Shown here one piece after another: positions 43,672 to 51,524 of a stretch of DNA of 64,000 nt. The translations under genes and the position numbers were made by a program. Location: positions 62,001-126,000 of the forward strand of contig NZ_JASBRG010000004.1 of NCBI RefSeq assembly GCF_029961145.1, read 5' to 3'. Source of the DNA: Pinibacter soli. GTDB taxonomy: Bacteria > Bacteroidota > Bacteroidia > Chitinophagales > Chitinophagaceae. Position 1 is the first letter of the stretch, and each line of letters starts with the position of its first letter. The notes beneath the pieces were generated by a model. The model ran no database searches. It saw nothing but the letters and a program-made list of their open reading frames with translations, and was not told the DNA's origin.

Positions 43672-43759
43672 GTTTTGAGTAGTGAGTTATGAGTAAGAGA
43701 ACCCGAAACTTATAACTTACCACTTCCTACTCAAAACTCATAACCCATAACTCATAACT
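43668..43759. repeat. Two-armed inverted repeat, GAGTTTTGAGTAGTGAG family
   Basis: Left arm 43668-43697 includes the MscS stop codon. Right arm 43725-43759 (CTCAAAACTCATAACCCATA) is its inverted copy. The core is about 27 nt. It is followed by a half ACCACTAAGG element (43762-43799) and by the GAGACGC element, filling 43672-44066. Confidence 0.7.
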
Positions 43760-43840
43760 ATTTACCACTAAGGTACTAAAGACATTTACTTTCACTAAGA
43801 ACCTGTCGTCAGATTGCTGTTACAAATAATTTCGAATCCC

Positions 43841-43940
43841 GGTAGAGACGCATTGAATGCGTCTCTTTTTGTATCAGAATGTTGCTACATTTTTTGTCAA
43901 TCGTACGAAATTAACGGGAGACGCGTTCAACGCCTCTACT
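43841..43940. repeat. Two-armed element, GTAGAGACGC family (copy 1), with terminator-like left arm
   Basis: The left arm is itself a hairpin, AGAGACGCAT-TGA-ATGCGTCTCT followed by TTTT (43844-43870), which could terminate transcription from the MscS gene. The right arm 43917-43940 is the inverted counterpart at about 19 of 24 positions. A second copy is at 49460. Confidence 0.7.
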
Positions 43941-43960
43941 TCGCATTCGTTACCATGGAT

Positions 43961-43994
43961 TTGAAATTTAAGTCAAAACAATTTTTTAACTTCG
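43961..43994 (+). promoter_or_regulatory. Candidate promoter of the DnaQ/GIY-YIG gene
   Basis: TTG is followed after 23 nt by TAACTTCG, one mismatch from TAnnTTTG. It lies about 70 nt before the likely start codon and after the last repeat element. Confidence 0.35.
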
Positions 43995-44066
43995 CCTACA
44001 TCATTTTGATACCATAAATTAAATTAGTGGATGATTTTTTGCAAGAAAAAATCATTAAAAGTGAGA

Positions 44067-45401
44067 ATGTTTTCAGTCATGTATGCGATAGTAGATATAG
44101 AAACAACTGGAGGGTTTGCAAACGGAAATGGCATTACAGAAATTGCCATTATACTGCACAACGGAATGGAAGTGGAAGGAAAGTTTCAAACACTGATCAA
44201 TCCCAACCAACGGATCCCGCATTTCATCACCGTGCTTACCGGCATCGATAATTTTATGGTAGCCGATGCGCCAACCTTTGAAGATGTTGCCGAAAATGTT
44301 TTCAATCTACTCTCCAATCGCATTTTTGTTGCTCACAATGTCAACTTCGATTATTCTTTTATCAAGCATCAATTACAGGCTTGCGGATATGAACTTAACG
44401 TAAAAAAGCTATGCACTGTCCGCATGGCCCGCAAAGTAATGCCGGGGCTGCCAAGTTACAGCCTTGGCAATCTTTGCCGCTCAATAAGCATCTCGATCGA
44501 AGGCAGGCACAGAGCTTATGGAGATGCAGCCGCGACCGCCTTGCTGTTTGAAAAAATTCTTGCTGGCGACTCTGAAGGGCACGTTGCCAAAATGCTGAAA
44601 GGCAAAAACAAAGAACAGTATTTGCCAACGCATTTACCTGCTTATTACATCGAGCAATTGCCGATGATGCCTGGTGTCTATTACTTTCATGATTCAAAAG
44701 GAAAGATCATTTACGTGGGTAAGGCCACCAATTTGCAGAAGCGTGTAAAGAGTCATTTTTCTAACAATGATGGCGGTAAACGTAAACAGGATCTTTTACG
44801 AAAAGTTTACAGCATTACTCATAAAGAATGTTCGAGCGAACTGGTTGCGCTGATTCTTGAAAGTATTGAAATAAGAAAACTATGGCCCGAGTTTAACCGC
44901 AGCCAGAAAGGTTTTCATCAATCATACGGTTTGTACACTTATGAAGATCGAAAAGGCTACGTGCGTTTTGCAATAGAAAAAAAGAAACAACACCTCAATC
45001 CGTTGTATACTTTTAATTTATTGCACGAAGGACAAACTCTGTTAAGAAAAATGGCAGAAGAATTTGAGCTCAATGAGCGTTTGTGCTTTGGCGTTATAAA
45101 TGACTATGCTGACATCGTGGAGGATGCGTCATTGCACAACGACAAAGTGCTGAAAGCTATCACTGCACTGCATGAGCAATTGCCCACTTTTGCCATATTT
45201 GACGGCACTTACAACCACTCTTCTATCCTGCTCATGAATAAAGGTAAATTCAGCGGCATTGCGCCCAAGGGAGAATTCGGTGAAGACATTACACTGGAGC
45301 AACTAAAGGAGCGTATGACCCCTCACCCCGACAACGATTACATCCGCGGCTTGATTTATCAATACGCAGAGAAATATCCGGAGAGGAAAATACTTTTCTA
45401 A
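44067..45401 (+). CDS. DnaQ-type 3'-5' exonuclease fused to a GIY-YIG (UvrC-like) nuclease
   Basis: A 444-residue fusion. The DEDDh exonuclease domain covers about 5-170, with YAIVDIETTGG (Exo I), VAHNVNFDYSFI (Exo II) and HRAYGDAAATALLF (Exo III with His and Asp). A GIY-YIG domain follows at about 195-285, with PGVYYFHDSKGKIIYVGKATNLQKRVKSHF and the metal Glu in LVALILESIEIRKLWPEFN, as in UvrC and Cho. A further ~150 C-terminal residues are unassigned. Such fusions are thought to act in DNA repair by nicking and trimming. Start at 44067 or 44079 (MYAIVDIE). Confidence 0.87.
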   Translation: MFSVMYAIVDIETTGGFANGNGITEIAIILHNGMEVEGKFQTLINPNQRIPHFITVLTGIDNFMVADAPTFEDVAENVFNLLSNRIFVAHNVNFDYSFIKHQLQACGYELNVKKLCTVRMARKVMPGLPSYSLGNLCRSISISIEGRHRAYGDAAATALLFEKILAGDSEGHVAKMLKGKNKEQYLPTHLPAYYIEQLPMMPGVYYFHDSKGKIIYVGKATNLQKRVKSHFSNNDGGKRKQDLLRKVYSITHKECSSELVALILESIEIRKLWPEFNRSQKGFHQSYGLYTYEDRKGYVRFAIEKKKQHLNPLYTFNLLHEGQTLLRKMAEEFELNERLCFGVINDYADIVEDASLHNDKVLKAITALHEQLPTFAIFDGTYNHSSILLMNKGKFSGIAPKGEFGEDITLEQLKERMTPHPDNDYIRGLIYQYAEKYPERKILF

Positions 45402-45478
45402 TTGAAAATTGAAAGTGGAAAATTGAAAATGATTACATAAAGGCAATGCCTTTCATTTTCAACTTTCCATTTTCAATT
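45400..45478. repeat. Two-armed inverted repeat, ATTGAAAATTGAAAG family
   Basis: Left arm 45400-45430 begins in the stop codon of the DnaQ/GIY-YIG gene. Right arm 45453-45478 is CATTTTCAACTTTCCATTTT. The 22-nt core has a nested AAAGGC-AAT-GCCTTT hairpin. It is close to the element at 14260. Confidence 0.75.
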
Positions 45479-45484
45479 CACAAA

Positions 45485-45593
45485 GGGGTATGACCGGCAA
45501 CAATCCTTAATAATATTCTGGAATTTACACTCTCACAGGTGATGTAAATCTTGTTTAGAACTCCGGGGAGCTTGCTGCCGGCCGGCGTACCCT
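45485..45593. ncRNA. Candidate structured RNA with three-way junction
   Basis: GGGGTATGACCGGCAACAA (45485-45503) pairs with TTGCTGCCGGCCGGCGTACC (45573-45592) to close a ~109-nt domain, allowing one 4-nt bulge. Inside are a hairpin with arms ATTTACA (45523-45529) and TGTAAAT (45543-45549), and a small CTC-CGGG-GAG hairpin (45561-45570). The GC-rich closing stem stands out from the AT-rich surroundings. It does not match SRP, tmRNA, RNase P or a riboswitch that I recognise. The strand is uncertain. Confidence 0.4.
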
Positions 45594-45624
45594 AGTAAAA
45601 ATATGAAGATAACAGTGCTATCTA

Positions 45625-45735
45625 CTATTGACTGCGCCAAGCTAAGTAAGTGATCAAAGTAAGAGACGCATACAAAGCAATAACGATTAAAGCAATAGTG
45701 ATTCCGTTAAGATGAATGTGGAAATTTCTTTTCAT
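45625..45735 (-). CDS. Possible 36-residue membrane peptide
   Basis: An ATG-to-TAG frame too short for usual gene finders. It encodes a basic start (MKRNFHIHLNG) and one convincing membrane helix (ITIALIVIALYASLTLITYL), ending AWRSQ. This layout is typical of real small membrane proteins. About 310 nt of gene-free sequence lies upstream, enough for a promoter, though only a weak TATACTTCG box is seen there. It shares the 45402-46148 gap with a candidate structured RNA. No function can be assigned. Confidence 0.45.
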   Translation of the reverse strand: MKRNFHIHLNGITIALIVIALYASLTLITYLAWRSQ

Positions 45736-46040
45736 AATGGGAGCTTTTAAAAGTTTAGAAAATAAAATAAAACAGACTAAAACGTAGCTTCCATGGGATA
45801 AAAGATGCGAAGTATAGTTAAATTAAAGGGAGTGACAATCTGATGTAGAATTCCGGTATAAAAGTACGAAAGTTTTTAAAACAACAAAATGTCAATCTAT
45901 ATTATTCAACGTTTTACAAAGTTTTTTATAAGATATCGTAATTCTACGCGTTTAGTAGACAAGACAAAGTAACGAAGCGGAATGCTGCTTTTTTATGATT
46001 GCGGTAGGGTTGCCAGTTGACGGTTGTCAAGAGAATCTGT

Positions 46041-46143
46041 AGTTGTTGGTTATTGGTTGAAATTGGAGACAAAGCCCTGACTGACTGGAACCTGGCTTTA
46101 TTTTCAAAGAAAATCTAATAACCAAACACTATCAACAAACAAC
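46041..46143. repeat. Degenerate two-armed repeat, AGTTGTTGG family
   Basis: Left arm 46041-46059 (AGTTGTTGGTTATTGGTTG) and right arm 46118-46143 (ACCAAACACTATCAACAAAC) are partly complementary. The sequence resembles the element at 23808. The rest of 45736-46040 shows no gene or clear signal. Confidence 0.4.
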
Positions 46144-46148
46144 TCGTT

Positions 46149-46793
46149 TTATATCAATTCTTTCAGCAAATGTGTAAATCTTTTACGGGGAATCATCTCT
46201 GCCCCAAGACTCTCCAAATGCGATGTATGCACCTGGCAGTCGATTAGTTGAACACCTTCTTTTTTCAATTCTTCCACATAGCTGATAAAAGCATATTTTG
46301 AGGCGTTGCTCATTTTACTGAACATGCTTTCACCAAAGAAAACCTTACCCATCCGTATGCCGTACAACCCTCCCACCAGTTCGCCATCGCTCCAGACTTC
46401 GGCACTATGGGCATACCCGAGTTCGTGTAGCTGATTATAAGCAAGTTCAACCTCGTTTGTAATCCATGTACCATTTTGGCCCTTGCGGGAAATGCTTTTG
46501 CAATGGCGGATCACCTGGTCAAATGCCTTATTGATAGTGAACGTGAAAGCCTCTTTTTTAAAAAGCGCTTCCATACTTTTAGAAATTTTAAGTTTACCGG
46601 GAAATAAAACGAATCTTGGATCTGGGCACCACCACAATGGATATTCACCTTCGTACCAGGGAAAAATGCCTTGCCTGTATGCCGTGAGCAATCGCTCTAC
46701 AGACAGATCGCCGCCAATCGCCAGCAAACCATCCGGCTCAGATTCTTCAACTGGAGGAAAGACGATTTGTTTATCTAAGGCGAATATTGGCAT
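46149..46793 (-). CDS. aat: Leucyl/phenylalanyl-tRNA--protein transferase
   Basis: Transfers Leu or Phe from aminoacyl-tRNA to N-terminal Arg or Lys of proteins, marking them for degradation. The 214-residue protein has FPPVEESEPDGLLAIGGDLS, YRQGIFPWYEGEYPLWWCPD, the GTWITNEVELAYNQLHELGYAHSAEVW core and GLYGIRMGKVFFGESMFS. All are conserved in Aat. The next gene upstream on the same strand is clpS, which encodes the adaptor that recognises the products of Aat. Confidence 0.95.
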   Translation of the reverse strand: MPIFALDKQIVFPPVEESEPDGLLAIGGDLSVERLLTAYRQGIFPWYEGEYPLWWCPDPRFVLFPGKLKISKSMEALFKKEAFTFTINKAFDQVIRHCKSISRKGQNGTWITNEVELAYNQLHELGYAHSAEVWSDGELVGGLYGIRMGKVFFGESMFSKMSNASKYAFISYVEELKKEGVQLIDCQVHTSHLESLGAEMIPRKRFTHLLKELI

Positions 46794-46934
46794 AGGATAA
46801 TTTGAGATGGGATATTTGAGATTTGAGATTTTTTATGGTGGTATGATTGATATTTTGTTTTCGGTTGCTTGTGAGATTTATTTGGTTGTCAACAAGGCGA
46901 ATGCAATTCGGCCCTACGCACTTTCAATTTTCAA

Positions 46935-47240
46935 TTACCGTACCGTTTCCTCCACCGTCGCACCAATACCTCTATCTGTGATCGCGTCGCACAGTGGCTT
47001 CAAGGTTTCATATTCACCCTTCTTCACAGCATATTTACCTTTTACATGAATGATCATGGCACATTGTTCTGCCTGCTCTACAGAATGTCCGCATACATCC
47101 ACAAGCGTTTCAATCACCCATTCAAACGTGTTCACTTCATCGTTCCATACAATAAGCTGGCATGGCTCATCGACTGCCGTGAGTATATCTAGATCTTCCT
47201 CTACACGTGTGCTGGTGTCATCATTAAGGTAAAAATTCAT
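46935..47240 (-). CDS. clpS: ATP-dependent Clp protease adaptor ClpS
   Basis: A 101-residue N-degron adaptor from the ATG at 47240 (MNFYLNDD). The ClpS fold is clear: PCQLIVWNDEVNTFEWVIETLVDVCGHSVEQAEQCAMIIHVKGKYAVKKG. The pocket residues N-D in WNDEVNTF and the His of IIHVKG are present. The core binds N-terminal Leu, Phe, Tyr or Trp and hands proteins to ClpAP. It lies 141 nt upstream of aat on the same strand. Its own good promoter is just upstream. Confidence 0.92.
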   Translation of the reverse strand: MNFYLNDDTSTRVEEDLDILTAVDEPCQLIVWNDEVNTFEWVIETLVDVCGHSVEQAEQCAMIIHVKGKYAVKKGEYETLKPLCDAITDRGIGATVEETVR

Positions 47241-47255
47241 ACAGAATATTTTTGC

Positions 47256-47287
47256 CAAAATTATAAACTACTTTCAACACTGCACAA
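47256..47287 (-). promoter_or_regulatory. clpS promoter
   Basis: On the minus strand TTG is followed after 21 nt by TAATTTTG, an exact TAnnTTTG box. It ends 16 nt before the clpS ATG, giving a very short leader. Confidence 0.5.
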
Positions 47288-47420
47288 CTTTCACAAAGGA
47301 TTAGTTTTCATGGCATTGAGGCGTATCTCCTATATTGCGTATATTGCAACCCACCTTATTATTTACATTGCGGCCTGTGATCGATATCTTTCAAAAATCA
47401 AAACAATCTGATATCTGCCT

Positions 47421-49445
47421 ATGAAAGTTTTTGAGAAAAATAAAAAGCAGGATATTACTACAGAGAAAAAAGATAAAGCAATTGTCCTTCCACTATACAC
47501 GGGAAAAAGCGGTCTGCAGTATGTGGTTGACCTTGTAAAAAATATACGCCCCAAAAACTACAAAAACACTAAAGAAGCGGAGAGAAAATTTGCGGAGGTT
47601 CTGGCGAAATTGCGGGAAGAAAGCATTGCCTTATTTGCCCTTCGCAGAACATTACTATCGCAGTTTCAAAATACGGATCTGATACCAACAATCACGGAAA
47701 GCGGTATTACAAGTTCACGTGGATTTGTGCAGGAACTCATCAGCAAACTGAAGCATAAAATTCTTCCTCCTCTTCCGCACCCAAAAGATTTTCGCTACGT
47801 TATCGAACGCGTTTTTTATTTGAAAAAGGATCACATCTGGGTACAAAATATTGACCGGGATCTTTGGCGACAATTTTTTGAATTACTCGGTATACAAGTA
47901 AATATTACCGATCCGGGCATTATCCGGCAATTGGGAGAATCGCTGCAAATGCTTTCTTACAAAGTTGCCACGCTGGGAATGGAGAAAGAAATAACCGGTC
48001 GCTATAGCAATGTACAAGATGCTATTCAGCCTTTTATCGAACAAAACAGACTGGTGAATGAGTACATGGTGCAGCAAAACAATTTAAGCGTTCGTGAAAA
48101 AAAATTACTGTTTGCCAACATACAGGAAAATCTTTTCAACTGTACACAGAGCTTGCAATGGATAAGGCGACAACAGTTGGAATACGGCACCAGTCTTGCG
48201 CAGACATTTGTAACAGTGCGCATGCAACAACAGATAGAGCGCATGCATGTGATCATTGACGTGCTTGATGCGGATGAGCTTTTTCACGCAGACGGGTTCA
48301 TTGAATATTTTAAAACTGTTGTAAAAAATGAGAATACGAAGACCAGTCTTCGTGAATTCCTTTCAATGAACCTTGGTTTGGTGGCTTATCAAATTGCTGA
48401 ACATAAAGGAAAGAAGGGGCAAAAATATATTACGAACAGCCCTTCCGACTTTCGATATCTTTTCAACAGTTCAATGGCCGGTGGCTTCATTATATCATTT
48501 GGCGCCATTATCAAAAATTTGCTCAGTCTTATACACTTGCCTTACTTCTGGCAAGGCATGAGCTACGGAACGAATTATGCGACATGTTTTGTGTTGATGG
48601 ATCAGTCAGATGCAACACTTGCAACAAAGCAACCAGCTTACACGGCGTCTGCAGTTGCCAGTTCGCTGGATGTAAAAAAAAGCCAGTCGCGTCCGGATCT
48701 TCGAAATCTTGCCTTGACAGTGGCAAAAGTTTCGCGTAGTCAGATCGCTTCCTTTGCAGGAAATTTGCTGGTGGTATTTCCTTTTACTTATTTGTTGGCG
48801 TGGTTATTCAACCTTTCATTTGGTTTTAAAATTGCATCCGGAGAAGCTGCGCAAAAGTTACTTGCAGACCAACATCCGTGGCAAAGTATGTCTATATTGT
48901 GGGCGTGCGTTACAGGCTTCTTTCTGTTTTTAAGCGGTATTATCGCTGGTTATGTAGAAAACCACGTGGTGTATGGAAACATTGCAGAAAGACTTAAAAA
49001 CCATCCTATTTTCGTGAATACAATGTCGGAAAAAAAACTCGATAGACTCGCCAAATTTATAAATAAAAACTCCGGCACGCTCGCAGGAAGTATTTCACTA
49101 GGATTTCTTTTAGGTTGGGCGGCACCGTTAGGAAAGATATTTGGCATTCCGTTCGATATAAGGCACATCACTATTTCTGCGGGCAATACAGCCATTGGTT
49201 ATTACGGCCTTGATCGTAACGTTCCGCTGGCTTATCTACTTACTGTCGTGGGTGGTGTGTTGCTGATTGGTTTTATAAATTTTCTTGTGAGCTTTTCTCT
49301 TGCTTTTTTTGTCGCGGTGAGATCACGTGGCATCCAGCTTAAAGATTATCCCGAATTCCTTAGCATTTTGCGGCACTACTTTTTCAGACATCCGAAGGAT
49401 TTTTTATTGCCGCCAAAGAAGACAAGGTTGTTGGAGGAATTGTAA
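47421..49445 (+). CDS. PF10136 ('site-specific recombinase' family) membrane protein
   Basis: A 674-residue protein of the family annotated as site-specific recombinase after the gonococcal gcr gene. No tyrosine or serine recombinase motif is present. The N-terminal half (1-340) is helical and soluble. The C-terminal half has about six to seven membrane segments (MAGGFIISFGAIIKNLLSLI, FAGNLLVVFPFTYLLAWLF, WACVTGFFLFLSGIIAGYV, LLTVVGGVLLIGFINFLVS). NSPSDFRYLFNSSMAGG and YGLDRNVPLAYLLTVVGG are family-like blocks. It is more likely an integral membrane protein of unknown role. Confidence 0.75.
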   Translation: MKVFEKNKKQDITTEKKDKAIVLPLYTGKSGLQYVVDLVKNIRPKNYKNTKEAERKFAEVLAKLREESIALFALRRTLLSQFQNTDLIPTITESGITSSRGFVQELISKLKHKILPPLPHPKDFRYVIERVFYLKKDHIWVQNIDRDLWRQFFELLGIQVNITDPGIIRQLGESLQMLSYKVATLGMEKEITGRYSNVQDAIQPFIEQNRLVNEYMVQQNNLSVREKKLLFANIQENLFNCTQSLQWIRRQQLEYGTSLAQTFVTVRMQQQIERMHVIIDVLDADELFHADGFIEYFKTVVKNENTKTSLREFLSMNLGLVAYQIAEHKGKKGQKYITNSPSDFRYLFNSSMAGGFIISFGAIIKNLLSLIHLPYFWQGMSYGTNYATCFVLMDQSDATLATKQPAYTASAVASSLDVKKSQSRPDLRNLALTVAKVSRSQIASFAGNLLVVFPFTYLLAWLFNLSFGFKIASGEAAQKLLADQHPWQSMSILWACVTGFFLFLSGIIAGYVENHVVYGNIAERLKNHPIFVNTMSEKKLDRLAKFINKNSGTLAGSISLGFLLGWAAPLGKIFGIPFDIRHITISAGNTAIGYYGLDRNVPLAYLLTVVGGVLLIGFINFLVSFSLAFFVAVRSRGIQLKDYPEFLSILRHYFFRHPKDFLLPPKKTRLLEEL

Positions 49446-49459
49446 AAAATAACAGGGTG

Positions 49460-49588
49460 CCCGTAGAGACGCGTTGAACGCATCTTTGTTACACATTCAC
49501 AGTGTTAGAAAAAAACGCGATGTCCAAACTTTGTCGTTCAAACATCGCGTTTGTGCCAGAGAGATGCATTTTCATGCGTCTCTACAGG
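49460..49588. repeat. Two-armed element, GTAGAGACGC family (copy 2), with nested hairpin
   Basis: Outer arms are CGTAGAGACGCGTTGAACGC (49462-) and ATGCATTTTCATGCGTCTCT (to 49583). Nested inside are 11-bp perfect arms AAACGCGATGT (49513-49523) and ACATCGCGTTT (49542-49552). It lies between two convergent genes and could stop transcription both ways. Confidence 0.75.
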
Positions 49589-49592
49589 GAAA

Positions 49593-50201
49593 TTAAAATT
49601 TATTTAAAGGGCCGCCGTTCCATCTGATTTTTTCTTCTAATGGAACCAACCTTCTGCCTTTAGGCTCAACGTCACTGTAACCAAGGTAAATGATACCCAT
49701 TACCACATCTTCGGGGTTCAGGTCCAGAAAAGGTTTGAATGGTTCTTTCAGCGTCATGCCTCCAGTGCTCCAGAAGGTAGCGATGCCAAGCGCCTCAGCA
49801 CCGAGTAAAATATTTTGAATGGCACATGCCGTTGCGGCTATTTCTTCCATCACTGGAATTTTTGCAGTAGGTGCACGTTTCATCGCCGCCACTATAATAT
49901 GGGAAGCGAAATCTCCCATTGTTGCAAACTTATCGTAGGTACCCTGCAAATAATTTTCAGCAGGCGTTATTTGTTTGTACAATTCAGCATGTTGTTTACA
50001 AAAAGCCTGTGCATCATCTCCTCCATATACGATAAAGCGCCATGGCTCTGTGTTCGCGTGTGTAGGAGCCCAATCGGCCAATTCCAATAACTGTACTATT
50101 TGGGCGTCGGAAATCTTCTTTCCATTCATTTGTTGTGTCTTCACTGTTCTCCTATCCTTTACCAGCGTTTCCAACACAGAAAAATCGTTGCTCATGTTCA
50201 T
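49593..50201 (-). CDS. Nitroreductase family protein
   Basis: An FMN-dependent oxidoreductase of 202 residues. The FMN-binding DRRTVKTQQMNGKKI start, ADWAPTHANTEPWRF and the AIQNILLGAEALGIATFWSTGG region are typical of the YdjA-like small nitroreductases. The end reads GYSDVEPKGRRLVPLEEKIRWNGG. The start is ATG at 50201 (MNMSNDFS) or 50195; the 30 codons before them are translated repeat. The physiological substrate is unknown; reduction of nitro compounds or quinones with NAD(P)H is the family activity. Confidence 0.88.
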   Translation of the reverse strand: MNMSNDFSVLETLVKDRRTVKTQQMNGKKISDAQIVQLLELADWAPTHANTEPWRFIVYGGDDAQAFCKQHAELYKQITPAENYLQGTYDKFATMGDFASHIIVAAMKRAPTAKIPVMEEIAATACAIQNILLGAEALGIATFWSTGGMTLKEPFKPFLDLNPEDVVMGIIYLGYSDVEPKGRRLVPLEEKIRWNGGPLNKF

Positions 50202-50236
50202 GTTTATTTTTAACTGGGGCGCAAGGTACGGAGGAA

Positions 50237-50428
50237 TAATTTGAAAATTTGAAGATTTGACAATTTGAAAATGAGCGGTGCATCGAGCCAATTAAACCCG
50301 GTCGCCCTGCAAAACAGGATACTTAAAACTACCTGGATTACAAAGTTCTTCGCTGGTTGCATAGCAGAGCGATCCCAACAGCATTGCCACAACATCCATC
50401 CATTTTCAAATTTTCACATCCTCAATTT
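50237..50428. repeat. Two-armed inverted repeat, TTTGAAAAT family, long core
   Basis: The left arm (50237-50274) has AATTTGAAAATTTGAAGATT units and the right arm (50399-50428) has CCATTTTCAAATTTTCACAT units. The core is about 124 nt, among the longest, and holds no ORF. It lies between the divergent nitroreductase and NrtR-like genes. Confidence 0.7.
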
Positions 50429-50541
50429 TCAGATTGATTAACCGTCAATCGTACACTAAATTTCTTCTTGCACAGGAAAAAATTTTGTTACTTTCACATT
50501 TCCATTGGTTTAGCAAGACGCCTTTATAACACAACACATTT

Positions 50542-51246
50542 ATGACAGGTTATTCACACCAAAAACGATTTCTTGTTGCAGTAGACTGTATCATTTTCGG
50601 CTTCGATGGTCAACAATTGAAACTACTGCTAATCCAAAGAGGTTTCGAACCGGAAAAAGGCAAATGGAGCCTCATGGGTGGTTTCGTTGAAAAAGAAGAA
50701 AGCTTTGAAATAGCCGCGGGACGTGTGTTACACAAGCTTACGGGTTTGGAAAATGTGTACATGGAACAGCTTTATGCCTTCAGTGACCCAGTCCGCGACC
50801 CAATTGAAAGGACCGCTTCCATCACCTATTTCGCATTGATCGATATCAATCAATACAAACACCAGATCAGCAAAGATTATCATGCTGAATGGTTCCAGTT
50901 GAATAAGGTTCCAAAACTCATTTTCGACCATACTGAAATGGTAGAAATGGCCAAGGAAAAGCTTCGTTATAAAGCCGCCCTCCACCCTATCTTGTTTGAG
51001 CTACTGCCGGAAAAATTCACATTGCCACAATTACAAGTATTGTATGAAGGTGTTTATGATGCTACGTTCGACAAAAGAAATTTCAGCAGGAAAGTATTAT
51101 CTACAGGTTTACTTGTAAAACAAAAAGAAAAAGAGAAGGAAAGCTCCAAACGCGGCGCATTTTATTTTAAACTGGATAAAAGGAAATACAAAACAAAGTT
51201 CGATGCCTTCCTCAACTTTATTCCCAATCCGCATAAGTTAAAGTAA
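50542..51246 (+). CDS. NrtR-family Nudix-related transcriptional regulator
   Basis: A 234-residue protein with an N-terminal Nudix domain (about 8-150) and a C-terminal winged helix (about 155-234, FTLPQLQVLYEGVYDATFDKRNFSRKVL). The Nudix box starts correctly (Gly47, Glu53, Arg61) but the catalytic REUxEE positions read Val62, Lys65 and Leu66. Metal-dependent hydrolysis should therefore be lost, and the domain probably senses a sugar derivative. Family members in Bacteroides (AraR type) control pentose genes. The sugar symporter 590 nt downstream is the obvious target. Confidence 0.85.
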   Translation: MTGYSHQKRFLVAVDCIIFGFDGQQLKLLLIQRGFEPEKGKWSLMGGFVEKEESFEIAAGRVLHKLTGLENVYMEQLYAFSDPVRDPIERTASITYFALIDINQYKHQISKDYHAEWFQLNKVPKLIFDHTEMVEMAKEKLRYKAALHPILFELLPEKFTLPQLQVLYEGVYDATFDKRNFSRKVLSTGLLVKQKEKEKESSKRGAFYFKLDKRKYKTKFDAFLNFIPNPHKLK

Positions 51247-51251
51247 GCCTG

Positions 51252-51399
51252 AATAATTTGAAAATTTGAGGATTTGAAAATTTGAAAATGCTTTAGGTCA
51301 AACATAGTTTCTTCTTATCGCCACGATCTTTTTAGGCTGACGATAATTTGTCACGAGCGATGCACTAACTAATTTTCAAATTCTCAAATTTTCAAATTA
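51252..51399. repeat. Two-armed inverted repeat, TTTGAAAAT family
   Basis: Left arm 51252-51293 (AATTTGAAAATTTGAGGATT units) and right arm 51370-51399 (AATTTTCAAATTCTCAAATT units). The core is about 76 nt. It occupies the first quarter of the 592-nt region between the regulator and the symporter. Confidence 0.75.
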
Positions 51400-51432
51400 G
51401 CACATTTTCTTTCAAAAATAAATGTCACATTA

Positions 51433-51455
51433 ACACTAATTCATTATTTTAGTGT
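51433..51455 (+). other. Small hairpin in the symporter upstream region
   Basis: ACACTAA (51433-51439) pairs with TTAGTGT (51449-51455) around a 9-nt loop. It is the first of three consecutive hairpins in 51433-51626. Confidence 0.4.
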
Positions 51456-51475
51456 CGCGATGTGCCATATAGATG

Positions 51476-51524
51476 CAGCTGTTTTGTTTTGATATATGGT
51501 GATCAAACGAAACAGCTGTTTTTT
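51476..51524 (+). terminator. Strong terminator-like hairpin upstream of the symporter gene
   Basis: CAGCTGTTTTGTTTTGAT and ATCAAACGAAACAGCTG pair over about 17 bp around ATATGGTG and are followed by six T residues. It is a convincing intrinsic terminator. It may end the NrtR gene transcript, or act as an attenuator if transcription of the symporter starts upstream of it. Confidence 0.7.

Noticed and set aside
45485..45593. Identification of the structured region as SRP RNA, 6S RNA or a known riboswitch
   Set aside because: The SRP loop (GGAA...GCAGC) is not matched (GCTGC instead), the region is too short for 6S, and no riboswitch core motif was found, so it is left as unclassified.
47421..49445. 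A mobile element or integron inferred from a recombinase label
   Set aside because: No catalytic motif, attachment site, terminal repeat or cargo is present.
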